Shown: in pieces, positions 21,007 through 32,326 of the stretch
Layout: each line of letters begins with the position of its first letter
How positions within the stretch are numbered: the stretch's first letter is position 1
NCBI GenBank assembly: GCA_013407085.1
Contig: JACCGJ010001616.1
Span: 62,001-126,000, forward strand
Direction of reading: 5' to 3'
Source of the DNA: Atriophallophorus winterbourni
Lineage: Eukaryota; Platyhelminthes; Trematoda; Plagiorchiida; Microphallidae
DNA: 64,000 nt
Made by a program: the position numbers and the translations under genes
Notes under the pieces: generated by a model
The model's input: the letters and a program-made list of their open reading frames with translations, nothing else
Database searches by the model: none
Told to the model about the DNA's origin: nothing

Positions 21007-21705
21007 AGATCGTTTTTTGGAGAGCTAATTGAAATGACTTGACTTGGGCTTGTGAGTGGTATATTGTCTGCAGGATCTAGTTTATTTGTTTTCGGAGCAC
21101 TCATTCTGACACCACTTGGTAGCTTGCGACTGTTTTGAGTCCATTGTGCTCGAATTAAATCAGCCATATTGCTAGTCAGGAAGGTGATTTTAAGCGGTCG
21201 GGGTCCATCCCCTTTGTATTGGATGGACTTGGGTATCCTGAACGTATCTATTGCGACAGTTTCATTTACATCGATAGTTTCGGATATAAACTTCCATTGT
21301 TGTCTATCATGTTTTTCTGTTTGATTAGGTGCTAGGTTTTCAGCACACTCAGGAACACCAAGCAGTACTAAACTTCTTAAACTTCTTGCTGATGCCGGAT
21401 CGGAGGCTTTTGATTTTCGTTCCCACCATGGGAGATCAGCGAAAATGCGGATTTTTGAGCCAGCAACACTCCTTAATAAGTATGAGTTTAATAGTATGTT
21501 TTCCAGGTCGTATCCGTTCTCCAATATCACCTTGAGTAATCTCGGATCACCCTGGTGGGGTGATTTCGGGTGTCGACTTAAACGAACTATAGCTGAGGGT
21601 TTAATGGGAACCAGGTTCATCATGTCACAGAGTCTGCTCCATTCGGCTAAATCGTGCTTTTTCCTATCGTCGAACAGTGCATCATTTGTAGTAACTATGT
21701 GATTT
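20976..21705 (-). CDS. LINE A ORF1 (5'-truncated), nucleic-acid-binding protein
   Basis: The frame is open from the truncation near 21,705; the first internal ATG is at 21,623, giving 215 residues. Upstream codons read DALFDDRKKHDLAEWSRLCD, which aligns with LFDRKHKHDLDKWSQLC in the ORF1 remnant at 41.1-42.2 kb. That comparison shows that an N-terminal Cys-rich finger is missing here. The body (LENILLNSYLL, LVLLGVPECAEN, RPLKITFLTSNMADLIRAQW) is the conserved ORF1 domain shared with LINE E. The stop at 20,976 lies 31 bases inside ORF2, so ORF2 could be reached by termination-reinitiation. Confidence 0.8.
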
Positions 21706-21870
21706 TAAAAACAGTTCCAATGGAACTAGACCAGGTGTTATCGGCTTTTACACACTGCGTTGCAAAAACAAACTTTTTGTATTTTCAGTAGGTTGTACTA
21801 ACCTCATGCAACGGTGAAATATGAGGGCATCTTGTTTAGTTTCAGAAATTTGATTAACTTGATAACACTA

Positions 21871-21903
21871 CTTGCGAAATTGCGATCGGGCAAACGGTGG
21901 ACA
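21871..21903 (+). repeat. Left piece of tRNA-like SINE, split by a LINE
   Basis: ttgcgatcgggcaaacggtgg resembles ttgcgagcggtcaaacggtg at 38.4 kb. Its partner half lies beyond the LINE at 23,501-23,560. Confidence 0.4.
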
Positions 21904-23495
21904 GTAATTCAAATTAATTCAATGTTTTAATGGCCCAAATAACAAATACATCACGGTAACCATAGCTTAAAACTATTGGGAAGCCATAAAAACAACAGAA
22001 ATGTTTTATCAACATGGAAAGTCAGCATGCGTATTCAAGTGCAAGGTTGAATTTGCTCAACATATACTTGTAAAGTTCAGCATGATTAACATGTTCCACA
22101 TGTTTAGGCTTGATACACAAATATTATGTGGGGCAGAGGGTGCCATATAAAAGAAATCAGGGCAGCATTAAATAAACGTCGACAATTGGATCCTGAGTGT
22201 GGAATCATTTAATTCTGGCCTTGAGATCTGCTACCATGTGCTTCATGTCGATTGAACTGATGTTCAAGTGGGTGATACACCGTATGCAGAATGTTGAACA
22301 GCAGTATTATGTCACCCTTGACACGAAAAGTCAAACAGGTTTGGAGATGCAATCCTCTCCTCGTAAAGCCTGTTATATGGTCCGGTCACCAGTTTTGTAA
22401 CGGGTTGGTATAGGCGTTGCATCAAGGTGATGTCATTTTGAAACCGTGGGGACCATGCTTAAACAGCGTACCGCATTGTAAGCCGGATATAGTGTGGGCT
22501 CTGTGAAATTACAAAAAATCATTTCGAACAGTGGTAAGTTTTGGCACGACATTTTGCATACCGCAGAACACTGTTGTGAAGAATGCAAGTTATTACTTAT
22601 CCGCACAACCAGGTCTATCTCGTCCGTAACACATAAAAGTTGCTCAGATCCGAAAGATAATGTGAATTTGAATGATTTACCAACGTTTAAAAATTTTACA
22701 TTCATGCATGTTAAATGGTAGTTAGTTTCGCAAGGACCAGGTTTGAAGTGCTTTGAGAACTTTTTGTAGAATGTTGCAATCTTCAATGGTTCGTACGCAA
22801 GGATGGAGACTTGGATATTATCCGCAAATTAAATGAATTTTCTGCGTACGACTTCAAGTATATCGTTAGCACAGACCAGGAAGAGTATTCCCACTCAAAA
22901 CTGAGCCTTGATGAACGCAACTTTGAACTTTTACTGGGCAGGATAATGTCCTATCAAGTCTAACATTGATAACTCTACCTGTCAAGTAATCCTGTATCTA
23001 AGCCATTAATCTTCCGCACACTTCGAATTACTTTAGTTTGTGTAGTATTATGTTGTGGGTAACACACTCGAATTTTTAGACATATCCAAGTAACATGCAT
23101 GGTTAGGCTTTCAGTTATACATGGCTCTAGCCCAGTTATCAAGAGTTATGAAAATATTGGTGCGGCAGGAGTTTCTTGTTCAGAATACGTGCTGTACGAT
23201 GGAAAGAAGCCTATTGTCTTCCAAATATTTGATAAGTTTGTCAGCTGCAAATCGTTTGAAAACTTTAGAGATCACTGGCGACAACGTGACTGGTTTGTAG
23301 TTAGACACGTTGGATCGGTTCCCGCCTTTGTATGTCGGAGTGATTAATCCACTTTTCCAGTCAGTAGCAACCATCATACAACTCAGTTACAGGTTGAAAC
23401 GATCAGACATTGGTAAGAATGGAGCATGCGCGCATTTTGTAAGAGGAATGGTGTTAATTCATCTTCACCCGTGATTTATTGTATTCAACACTAGG
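21904..23495 (-). pseudogene. CR1-like LINE G, degraded 3' half
   Basis: Colinear with LINE B over the RT core and C-terminus, but with many indels and stops. Recognisable minus-strand pieces are 22433-22786 (ITFYKKF..., SFGSEQLLCVTDEIDLVVRI) and 23180-23377 (TDWKSGLITPTYKGGNRS, NYKPVTLSPVISKVF). The 3' end is at about 21,904 with attcaaattaattcaatg remnants of the tandem tail. It is more diverged than B or D, hence an older copy. Confidence 0.75.
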
Positions 23496-23500
23496 TTGTA

Positions 23501-23560
23501 TGACGTTGGGACTACAATGCCATGATGGGGGGTTACAGTCCTAACTGACACTGATGATAG
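23501..23560 (+). repeat. Right piece of tRNA-like SINE
   Basis: gttgggactacaatgccatg resembles catgggactacaatggtgatgg at 38.44 kb, continuing the unit broken by LINE G. Confidence 0.4.
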
Positions 23561-24100
23561 TCACTGTCTAACTAGTTATACCAAAGAGCTTGACCAAAAT
23601 TTGAGCATTTGAGAGCATTTCCTTCACACTCAAATAAATGCCACGACCCGTTCCGTGCAATTGCCGCTCATTAGTTCAGGAACAATACGATCAATATCCT
23701 CATGTCTGTCGTTAGTGGACAAATATTAAAAAAGTTTATCTCGTAATCCATAGTTGACACAAAAAGACTGTTCAATCACATGTGCCTAGATATTTGAGTG
23801 CGGGTAAACCAATTGGCTATTTCTTTCAAAAGCCCATTCTCGCGTGTGACTGCATGCGATTAAACAGGCTGTTCGTATCGGATTTGTCTAACGTTGGGCC
23901 GGAATTTCAATCTGTTGTTAGCAAGACTCAAATTTCACGCTGAGCTGTGATCGACCTTAATTTATAATCAGATGACTCGCATTTACCGGTAGGATTAAGG
24001 AACTACATTCCCGGGTAGATTATGTGGTACTTGTGACACGCTCCTAATGAATGACTACACATTACGTATTCGCGAATCGCGACTGAACTGTTAACGGTAT
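23561..24100. other. No recognisable feature
   Basis: No coding or repeat signal seen. Confidence 0.4.
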
Positions 24101-24104
24101 TATT

Positions 24105-24375
24105 ATTCTCTACATGTATATTTTACGTGGAACCCCGTACACTCTAATGCTGCACATTCAACCAACTTGAATATATTCAAATCGAACTTGGGCAAATTCA
24201 TGTCGACATATCAAAACATTGAAAGTATATATTCTACACCATTACATGTTTTAAATTTGAACACATGCATCGAAGTCAACTATACATCTTGATCTCTTGG
24301 ATTTACAGGTGCCATCAAACCATCGAAAACTGTTTCTGCTCATGGCGATTTTCGATCTGATAATCTAAATTATGT
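24105..24375 (+). pseudogene. CR1-like LINE C-terminus and 3' UTR fragment
   Basis: Plus-strand reading TWNPVHSNAAHSTNLNIFKS then NLGKFMSTYQNIESIYST matches the last residues of LINE A ORF2 (TWNTLPS...HSANLDIFKANLDKHL...FDTIYTT). A second block at about 24,275-24,350 (aactatacatcttgat, ccatcgaaaactgtttctgc) matches the 3' UTR of LINE E at 54.06-54.13 kb. Confidence 0.65.
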
Positions 24376-24439
24376 TAGGTCAATAAGAAATTTGAAGCAA
24401 TCAGTTGGTTCCTGTAGTAACCATCCAAGTAACGTCTTG

Positions 24440-24900
24440 GTAGCGAATGGCTGCTAACGACCACTTAAACGTTTTTCAAGCACCCAATGCGGTTCCGGTA
24501 CTTTTCAGCCAATCAGGAAAGTTATTTTTTTCCCAACATTCTCTTAAAATTTCAGATCTCTCAAATGTGCATACCTCTCGCTGTTCATATTTTGGGAATT
24601 CAACACTGCTTCAGGTAAATTGGAAACTGTGTAAGATTCAGCAACATGAATTTTTTCATCTCCATCAACCGAATGCACATCGAAACTTAATAACGAGCTT
24701 CTCAAGTTTAGATGTAGACTAAGTGTTACAATTGACACATCAGCCCGCGCACAAGGCATACGAAATTTCTCAACAATTTTCTGCGAGATCAAAGTTGTAT
24801 CGGAGCCATCGTCAAGTAAAGCCACGGCTGAAACAGGTCATACTGGCGTGTCAATGTTCACTGACAGGTAACCTAAGCTTGCTGCTGTATTGAAAGCAGT
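24440..24900 (-). pseudogene. BEL/Pao aspartic protease fragment
   Basis: Minus strand 24544-24825 reads ALLDDGSDTTLISQKIVEKF, the Pao-type protease active-site signature (ALLDxGSDxTLI). It is followed by LSFDVHSVDGDEKIHVAESY and ERYAHLRDLKF, matching the domain end. The catalytic D of D-G-S is retained. Upstream sequence (about 24,830-24,880) reads SLGYLSVNIDT before a stop. No attached LTR is visible. Confidence 0.7.
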
Positions 24901-25609
24901 AGCACTGCAGTTAAGGTTATCTGTTGCTTATAAGGGCGATTATAATGCATCGAAGAATGTTGTCGTCTACCACAACCTTCAACGGGACAAGCATTCGTAA
25001 ACTTGCAATCGAATGCCTTGTGAGACCGGCATTAGCAACATAACATATACCATGATACTAAGCGATATTCCATCAAGTTTTTTCGTCAGCTTTCTGATAA
25101 ATGGGACAATAATAACAACAACCACAACATAGAAATAAAATACGGAGCGGATTCCTAGCGACGAAGGAATCAAGAATCAGTATCACCTAAAAACAAAATC
25201 ATTTCAGGGTAAAAATAAACGGTTGATCTCTGATCTATAAACATTTCAGCAAATGATCTTAACTGAAGTACGAAATCACGCGCCGAAAGTCTTAGAATGT
25301 CGCACACACTGAGGTTAAACATGACAAAACTGTGTGATTTTCCAGGTTTACATAGATGTGAAAAGATTTAAAACTCACAAAGACTGCAGCATGCAATTCA
25401 TTGCCTTTGGCAAGTCCGTTTGTTATTGCTAGCGCAGAATACTATCATTGCTCATTTGCACATCGGTGCAATACAAAATGGGAGTCTAGGATGACCTGTT
25501 GCGGTTAAAGTGGACAGGAGACGATCGACTCATATTTACAACAATCTTTTCTAATCAACAAAAATGATATTAGAACTCATGGCAAACAATGCCACCATTC
25601 ATGCTTTAC
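24901..25609. other. No recognisable feature
   Basis: No coding or repeat signal; the 64-codon minus frame at 24979-25173 is hydrophobic but without a motif. Confidence 0.35.
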
Positions 25610-25800
25610 ATATTTATGCTGGTGACCGATCGGGGAATCATGAGCATGAAAAAATAAATTTTGTAGTGAATCGATGAAAGCAGTTTATGAATAACTTTTC
25701 GCTTCTGATTCGGAAGCTTCGTCAGACCAAGGGTGTCAGCACGAACAGTGATCAAATTTAAATTTCAAACTCAAAAGTTCTTATATTTCGATATCGATGT
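25610..25800 (+). repeat. Dispersed repeat associated with Penelope-like remnant
   Basis: gaccgatcggggaatcatga, then aagcttcgtcagaccaaggg. Related segments are at 47,979-48,467 and 50,290-50,777, and in reverse at about 37,940-38,010. It directly precedes the Penelope-like remnant. Confidence 0.6.
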
Positions 25801-26460
25801 TGAACACTTGTGCAGTGATGCCATCGATGAAAAAGCTGGACAATCAAGAAGCTTGTCGACGGATTTCCCTACCCTAAGATGTTAATTGAACGCCAACTGA
25901 AAGGGGCAAAATACCCAGAGCCTAAAATGCAGAAAATGGGCGTGTAACAGTTTCTATAACTTACTTGAAGGAAGCGTCAGTAGGCATAAGTGGAATCTTG
26001 AAAACCTCATGTATACGACTGATGCACAATTAACGCATCCCAGGGATAATACACCTTCAGGCTTCGCGACGGATTGCGTATATAAAATCTACTGCAAATG
26101 TTGCTCGGGAGTATAGATCGGGTAACATTCAAAGAACTCAGTACTAGGATAAGGGAACTCAATAATCTAGCAGCCACTCAATTCCAGTGAATATCAATCA
26201 GCACTAGCTGAACACGTGCTAGACGGAGGTCATAGCGTTGATCTTGGTAACGCAGAAGTGATATGGTGGAGAATAAAAACATACATGAACGACTTCACGC
26301 TCATGCGGTTGAGATAACAAAGGCTGGTAAGAATACAGTGTATAAGGTGGATGAAGCTCATATCTCTACAACCTGGCGTACGTTTCTGCAGCGGATAAAC
26401 ATTAACCTGTGTGACCCTGTGGGCGCACCGATTACCCAATCGATCTAATCTGTCAGCAGA
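25800..26460 (+). pseudogene. Penelope-like element C-terminal and GIY-YIG remnant
   Basis: Reading across frameshifts: YLKEASVGISGILKTSCIRL (the RT-to-endonuclease linker), then about 26,055-26,105 TDCVYKIYCKCCSGV-stop-IG. This is the GIY-YIG core with the Tyr of YIG replaced by TAG (gta tag atc ggg). It continues as ALAEHVLDGGHSVDLGNAEV, matching the tail seen in the 7.4 kb copy (ALAKHVLETDHSVDPENVEM). The two copies thus support each other. Non-functional. Confidence 0.7.
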
Positions 26461-26508
26461 TATAAGTCACATAAGCGAAGACCAAACCAATTAACAAATT
26501 ATGCGGCT

Positions 26509-26765
26509 TGTAGAGGTTGTGGTGCGCCTGTTGATATTGATCGCGCGTGTATATTTCAAAGACCGCAGAACCCATTATGGCCAGTGCTGTGTATGCAGGA
26601 AGCCGGCAGCCAATCACGAGTCTCTCGTGAGCGTGACCTTGGTTCAGATCGATCCAATTGTTTCGGTATTGATTATTTATGTTTGAAGCGGCGGTCAGCC
26701 ATGGATTGTCTGAGGTTTCAGAATACAGTTTAGTGTTCGCAAATCTGGTGTCCTTGGACACAGCA
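26509..26765 (+). mobile_element. Gypsy 5' LTR, 257 bp
   Basis: Begins TGTAGAGGTTGTGGTGCGCC and ends ACACAGCA (TG...CA). The first about 80 bp recur at 37,812-37,891. Confidence 0.85.
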
Positions 26766-26766
26766 A

Positions 26767-26780
26767 TTGGCGTCGGGAGA
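26767..26780 (+). other. Probable tRNA primer-binding site of Gypsy element
   Basis: TGGCGTCGGGAG follows the 5' LTR after two bases, the usual position. The priming tRNA was not identified. Confidence 0.5.
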
Positions 26781-27708
26781 TTCAATTATTTTTCTTGACG
26801 AATCTGCATCTACTTTCTTCACGTTACTGATTCCAATGGACTTCCTCCGGCCTCCTACTGAATTCTGGCCCGCTGGTGCTGAAAAGCCTACTTCGGATGA
26901 TTGGAAAAATTGGAATTATTCATTCTGTGACTTTGTGGACTTACTCTGTGTGTCTAAACCAGAATATTTAACTAATCCAGTGATTTTACTGAAATTAATA
27001 CGTTCTAATCTTGGTCGTGAAGGCTCACGAGTATTCGATTATTTACAGTTGGCAAAAGTGAAAGACTTCAAAGAAGCATTTACTGCGCCAAATAAATGCT
27101 GGGGTCCTCGAGTAAACAAATATGTTGCCCGGTTTCTTTTCTCGATGATTTGCCAAGAGTCCGGAGAACCAGTTGATGAATTCCTAACCAGACTACTGCA
27201 TGCAGCTCGTCTGTGTGAATACAACAATATTCCTCTAAAGAAAGTTGAATATACGTTCTGAATACAACAACTCCTCATGGGATTATCTGACAATGGCACG
27301 CGTGAAGCAATCCTGACTCATGATGCAAACAAATTGACGTGGGACATCGCGTGTGAGATTGCTCGAACGAAATACGATGTTGAGGAGGGAAACAAGCTAT
27401 TTCAGCATCCCACAAGTTCTGAGTCACATCAAATCAACGTCACACAAGCTACAAGTAGCAAGAACATCAGCTTCATGAAATGCTATCGTTGCGGCAGTAC
27501 ACAACATAAGGCAAACTTTCAATCCTGTCCAGCATTAAAAGCTCAATGTCGAGTTTGCGGTAAGCAAGGACATATTCCCCTGGTGTGTCGTGGCCGCCGA
27601 GTCAACCTTATCGATTCTTGTCTCCATGAATCGGGAAAATTTGATGACATAACTACAATTTACGCCTTGCGATTTGCACCTAGAAATACTGAGGGGTATA
27701 CCGACTGA
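26767..27708 (+). pseudogene. Gypsy gag with two zinc knuckles, one in-frame stop
   Basis: One frame of 313 codons interrupted by TGA at 27259-27261. N-terminal capsid-like region: WPAGAEKPTSDDWKNWNYSF and, near residue 135, GEPVDEFLTRLLHAARLCEY. Near residues 238-280 lie two Cys-His knuckles: CYRCGSTQHKANFQSC (CX2CX4HX6C) and CRVCGKQGHIPLVC (CX2CX4HX4C). Knuckles bind element RNA in the particle. The pol frame starts inside its 3' end (overlap about 35 bases, +1 relative). Confidence 0.85.
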
Positions 27709-29133
27709 GCCCAAGTTACCAGCATCTGACATCCGCTCCGTGCTTTTCGATATTGGTCATGATAAAATTTTATTGAATATGGAATTAGATTCTGCTTCTC
27801 CTGTTACGATTGTTCCTCGAAACTTTTACGAAGACTATTTAACAGACTTTCCCATTCAGCCCTCTCGCTATCAATTCGGCAGTTATTCCAGTGATAAAAT
27901 AGAGATACTGGGTTTTATAATCGTGAATATTTGTTTGCATGACTCCTCATGGTGTCCAGTATCTGTTCACGTATCTGGAAGTAAAACAAGGCCCCTACTT
28001 GGCCGCAATGCAATGGTTGCTCTGAAAGTTAACCCGCACAATATGTATGAGTCAGCCGTCGATGTTCATCATGTACAGTCGAAATATCCCAAACTTTTTG
28101 AAAGCAGAATTGGGAGAATCAAGAATGCCCAACATCATATTCGTCTGAAAGTGGATGTGCAATCAGTCGCCATTCATCAGCCACGTCCAATTCCCTTGGC
28201 CAAGAAGGAAGCTGTTTCGAGTGCTATAAAAGAAATGGTTGATCAGGATATCATCGAATCCATACAATGTTCCGATTGGGTACATCCCCTAGTGGCCGTT
28301 TCAAAAAAAGATGGGTCTGTTCGTATATGCAGTGATCTGCGTGCATTGAATAAGCAGATCGTTGTCGAAAGGTTTCCGTTACCCAGTGCTGACAAATTAA
28401 TTACTAAACTGTCCGGATCCAAAGTGTTCTCAAAGCTGGATATCAAGAGTGCCTACTTTCATATGCCTCTAACACCTGAATCCAGAGCTCTGACAGCTTT
28501 TCTAACCCCTGATGGTCTATTTCAGTACAAAGTCCTTCCGATGGGTCTGAGTAGTTCGCTTGCTGCGTGGCAAAAGTTCATTACTCTATCACTCGCGGAT
28601 TTGAAGGGTTGCATCGCTTACATGGATGATATATGTGTCTTCGGGATAATGATAGCGATCATCAACAGAACTCAGATGCGGTACTGAAACGTCTGTCTGA
28701 TCTAGATCTTCGAGTGAATCCCAGCAAATGTGCGTTTTCTACGACTTCAGTTAACTTTTTGAGTTTCACAATCACAGCAGCTGGAATTCGACCAAGTGTG
28801 GATAATATACGCGCTATTTTGGAGTGCCCAAAGCCTCAGAGCGCTGTGGATGTCAATCATTTTATCGGTTTGTGCACTTACTACCTCCGTCACCTTCAGA
28901 ACTTCTCTACGATTTCCGAGCCCCTCCAGAAGATGGCCAGGCAAGATGCCGTTTTTACGTGGGAAAACGATCAGGAAAATACATACCAAGAAATACGTAG
29001 ACTGATTGCCTCTGCACCAACAGTCGCGATATTTGATGAAACCAGTGCAACATATGTGTCGACAGATGCGTCAGATGTGGGTATCGGAGCTGTCCTGTCA
29101 CAACTTCAAAATGGTAAAGAAAGAGTGATTGCC
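27674..29133 (+). pseudogene. Gypsy protease-reverse transcriptase-RNase H, frameshifted and cut by LINE B
   Basis: Protease near residue 35: LNMELDSASPVTIVP, with D-S-A in place of D-T/S-G. RT: KKDGSVRICSDLRALNKQ, KLDIKSAYFHMPL, FQYKVLPMGLSS and the catalytic IAYMDD near 28,618-28,635. A frameshift follows at about 28,640; the second frame (28633-29133) continues VNPSKCAFSTTSVNFLSF, FIGLCTYYLRHL and the RNase H start YVSTDASDVGIGAVLSQL, stopping at ERVIAF where LINE B enters. The Y-M-D-D form is uncommon for Gypsy elements (often YxDD with I/L/V). Inactive copy. Confidence 0.9.
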
Positions 29134-29258
29134 TTTCAAAGTAATTCAAAGTAATTCAAAGTTTTAATGGTCCAAAAAGTAAATACTTTACAGTAACCAC
29201 AGATTAAAAATATAGGGAATTCATAAATACAACACAAATGTTTTATACACATGGAAAG

Positions 29259-30779
29259 TCAGCACGTGTATTCAGGTGCAAGGTTGGGTTTGGTCAACAT
29301 ATACTTGTCAAGTTCAGCCTTGAACATGTTCAGGCTTGTTGCGCAAATGATATGTGGGGGCAGGGAGTTCCATAGAAAACAGACTCTGACAGCAAAGGAA
29401 AACCTTCGACAATTTGATCTGGAGTGTGGAATAATTAACTTGTATCCATGCGATCTGCTACCACGTGCTTCTTGCCGATGAAACAGGTGTTCGAGTGGGT
29501 GATCCACTGTATGCAGAATATTGAAAAGCAGGATCAAGTCACCCCTGAGACGACGGTACGAAAAGTCAAAGAGGTTTAGTGTTGCAATCCGCTCCTCGTA
29601 TGGCCTGTTGTATAGCCCGGTCACCAGTTTTGTAGCGCGGTGGTATACCCGTTGCAGCAAGGTCATGTCCTTTTGTAACCATGGGGACCATGCTTGAACA
29701 GCATACTCCATTGTTGGTCTGATATAGGTGTTAATTATACGTGGGAGTATCTGCTTTGAGAAACGACCGAAGATCCTTCTGAGCAATGCTAAGATTTGGC
29801 AGGACTTTTTGTATACAACAGAACAGTGCCGTGAAGACTTCAGGTTACTGCTAATCCACACGCCCAGGTCTTTCTCTTCAGTAACCCATGAAAGTTGCTG
29901 AGATCCCAGAGAGTATGAGAATTCGAATGATTTACCGACGTTCAACATTTTACATTTTTGGATGTTGAATGGTAAGCAGTTCCGCAAGGACCAATTATGA
30001 AGTGCTTCGAGATCTTTTTGGAGAATTTCGCAATCTTCTATGGTGCGTATGCTAGTCCAGACTTTGATGTCATCCGCAAATAAAATGATTTTTCTGCGTA
30101 CGATTTCAGGTATATCATTCGCGTACACGAGGAAGAGTATTGGCCCCAAGACTGAGCCTTGAGGTACGCCACTTGTAACTTCTACTGGGCTTGATAGTGC
30201 CCCATCAACTCTAACCCTTATAACTCTACCAGTCAAGTAGTCCTTTATCCAGGCCAATAATCTGCCGCATACCCCGAGCTGCTCCAATTTTTGTAGCAGT
30301 ATGCTGTGGTTAACACGATCAAAAGCTTTAGACATGTCCAAGTAACACGCATGGATAGGGCATTTATCGTCCACGGCTCGAGTCCAATTATCAAGAGTTA
30401 TGAGAAGATTGGTGAGACAGGAGTGTCTTGTCCTGAATCCGTGCTGTGCGATGGAAAGAAGCTTATTTTGTTCCAAGTGTTTGATAAGTTCGTCGGCCAC
30501 AAGTCGTTCGAGAACTTTAGAGACCACTGGCAACAACGTGACTGGTCTGTAGTTAGACGCATCAGATCGGTTCCCTCCTTTGTATATCGGAGTGATTAGT
30601 CCACATTTCCAGTCATTAGCAACCGTGCTACAACTCAAGGACAGGTTGAAAAGGTCAGAGAGTGGTGAGAATAGAGCATGGGCGCATTGCTTTAGGATGA
30701 ATGGTGTTATTTCATCAGCACCTGGGGATTTTTTTGTATTTAACCCGCGTAGCTTTACCAGGACACTCTCGGGTTTCAC
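29259..30779 (-). pseudogene. LINE B ORF2, reverse transcriptase part
   Basis: 506 codons, intact through the RT: SPGADEITPFILKQC, ITPIYKGGNRSDASNYRPV, DMSKAFDRVNH, SGVPQGSVLGPILFLVYAND and the catalytic LFADD, then the C-terminal thumb SPWLQKDMTLLQRVYHRATK. It is separated from the endonuclease part by a single frameshift at about 30,777. Very similar to fragment D at 42.2-43.2 kb. Confidence 0.9.
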
Positions 30780-32173
30780 AACGATTTCGTGTATTGTATT
30801 CTGCGACCTGAATGCAGGTATATCGTAGATACGCGCTCGTTAGGGTAGAACACTCTAGAGTAAAATTGAGCGAGTTCGTTAGCGGCTTCTAGAGCTGTGG
30901 ATGTAGTTCCAGTTGTTGTAAGTAAAGCAGAAACACCTGGCTTTACCCTGGCCTTTCTGTTCACGATCTGGAAGAGGAGCTTCGGATTTCGTTCAATTTT
31001 ATCCATCAGATTCATTTGATACTTTTCTTTATCCTCCTGGACAAGTTTAGTAACTTTGTTTCTCAACAAACGGTAAGATTCCCAAGATTCAGGTGTTGAA
31101 TGCAGTATGTGGCTTCTCCACGCACAGTTTCTCACCTTTATCCATTTCCGTGTTCGACTCCGGATCACGAATTTGAATCCTTTTTTCAGTTGTTTTGAAA
31201 CATATTTTGAGTGGAGTTCTATTTTTCGGTTGATTTTCTGAAGTATCGATGACCAGCATTGTTGGACATCAGTGCTAATCGGTGCCCAGTCGGTGACTTC
31301 TTGAAGAGACATTGATAATGCAACCGTATCGATTTTTCTTATCAACTTCTGAGCATCACTTGCTCTTATCGCTTCAGATATATAGTCGAAAACAATGACT
31401 ACATGATCACTCTTTCCAAGAGGTGCTTCATAACGGATATCCTCGATGACATTTTCCTCGCTAGTCAAAACAAGATCGAGAATGGACGGTGTGTTTGTGC
31501 CTCTGAAGCGAGTGCTGCTTGAGATGTGGTTGAATAAAGGAATTTCGTTGAACATTTTGTAGAATAGATGATCAAGAGAGTTCACCGGTGGAATCTCGCT
31601 TTTTAGTAAATTCGGGAGATTAAAGTCACCCATGATCAGGACGTTGTTTTGATATCTGGAAACAACCAGCTGAGTTTTCTCAATTAAACTAGCATTGTAT
31701 GCTTCGTCTGCTGACGGTGGTCGGTAAATCACACCAACAACACAGTTTTCACCTGTTGCTAATTCAAGTGAACACCAAAGTGTATCTTCCAGTATCAAAT
31801 CATTATCCGTGATTTCTCTGAACGTGAGGTGTTGATCATAGTAAATAGCAACACCTCCTCCTCCACGATCCATTCGAGTACGATGAAAAAGAAACATGTT
31901 TGGAATGGAAATTTCCTCCTCAACTAATTGCTGATTGAACCAAGTTTCCGTTACGGCTATCAGGAGTGGTGAATAATTTTGACGAAGCTCGATTAGTTCG
32001 GGTAACTTATTTATCAAGCATTGTGCGTTGGTGTATAAACATTTGATGGTAGATCTTGATAAAAGTGTTGGATGATGAGTATTTGAGCATGTAAGTTGAG
32101 TACGTGTCAAAGATGTTGGGCCTCTTGTTAATGGGTATATTACATCACCGACTCCGATAGAGTCGGTCGACAT
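30776..32173 (-). pseudogene. LINE B ORF2, endonuclease part
   Basis: 465 codons: IKCLYTNAQCLINKL, AVTETWFNQQL, DRGGGGVAIYYDQ, GVIYRPPSA, IMGDFNLPNLL and KSDHVVIVFDY. All endonuclease boxes seen in LINE A are present. The frame shifts into the RT part at about 30,777, so only this break prevents a complete ORF2; a one-base assembly error is possible. Confidence 0.88.
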
Positions 32174-32326
32174 CCGTTTTTTGGAGCAGGAGTCCCGGCA
32201 TCACTGTGCTCATTACCAACGGGTCCGGCAACTTCCACGATAGAGCAGGTTTTCAGGTGTTTACCGACAATTCTGATCTCTCGTGGAACTTTGTATCGAT
32301 ACTGTTTCCAGTTGTTAAGTTGTTTG
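32140..32326 (-). pseudogene. LINE B ORF1 C-terminal stub
   Basis: The frame 32140-32337 ends in a segment KNGCRPTLSESV corresponding to KNDLCPTHVESEK at the end of LINE A ORF1, overlapping the ORF2 start in the same way. The rest of ORF1 is lost by 5' truncation. Confidence 0.6.

Larger units (their letters stand above)
17931..21705 (-). mobile_element. CR1-like LINE A, 5'-truncated, ORF2 intact
   Basis: The minus-strand element has a truncated ORF1, a complete endonuclease-RT ORF2, a short 3' UTR and a 3' end of tandem TTTGAATCAC units (plus strand 17,931-17,958). Tandem short repeats in place of a poly(A) tail are characteristic of CR1-type LINEs. Truncation lies inside ORF1 at about 21,705, so the zinc-finger half of ORF1 and the promoter are missing. 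Confidence 0.9.
29134..32326 (-). mobile_element. CR1-like LINE B, inserted in Gypsy RNase H
   Basis: 3' end at 29,134 with tandem TTTGAATTAC units (plus strand tttcaaagtaattcaaagta). The 5' end lies within the last codons of ORF1 near 32,326. The Gypsy reading ...VIAF joins across it to ARSLSKT..., the RNase H sequence expected. Opposite orientation to the host element. Confidence 0.9.
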
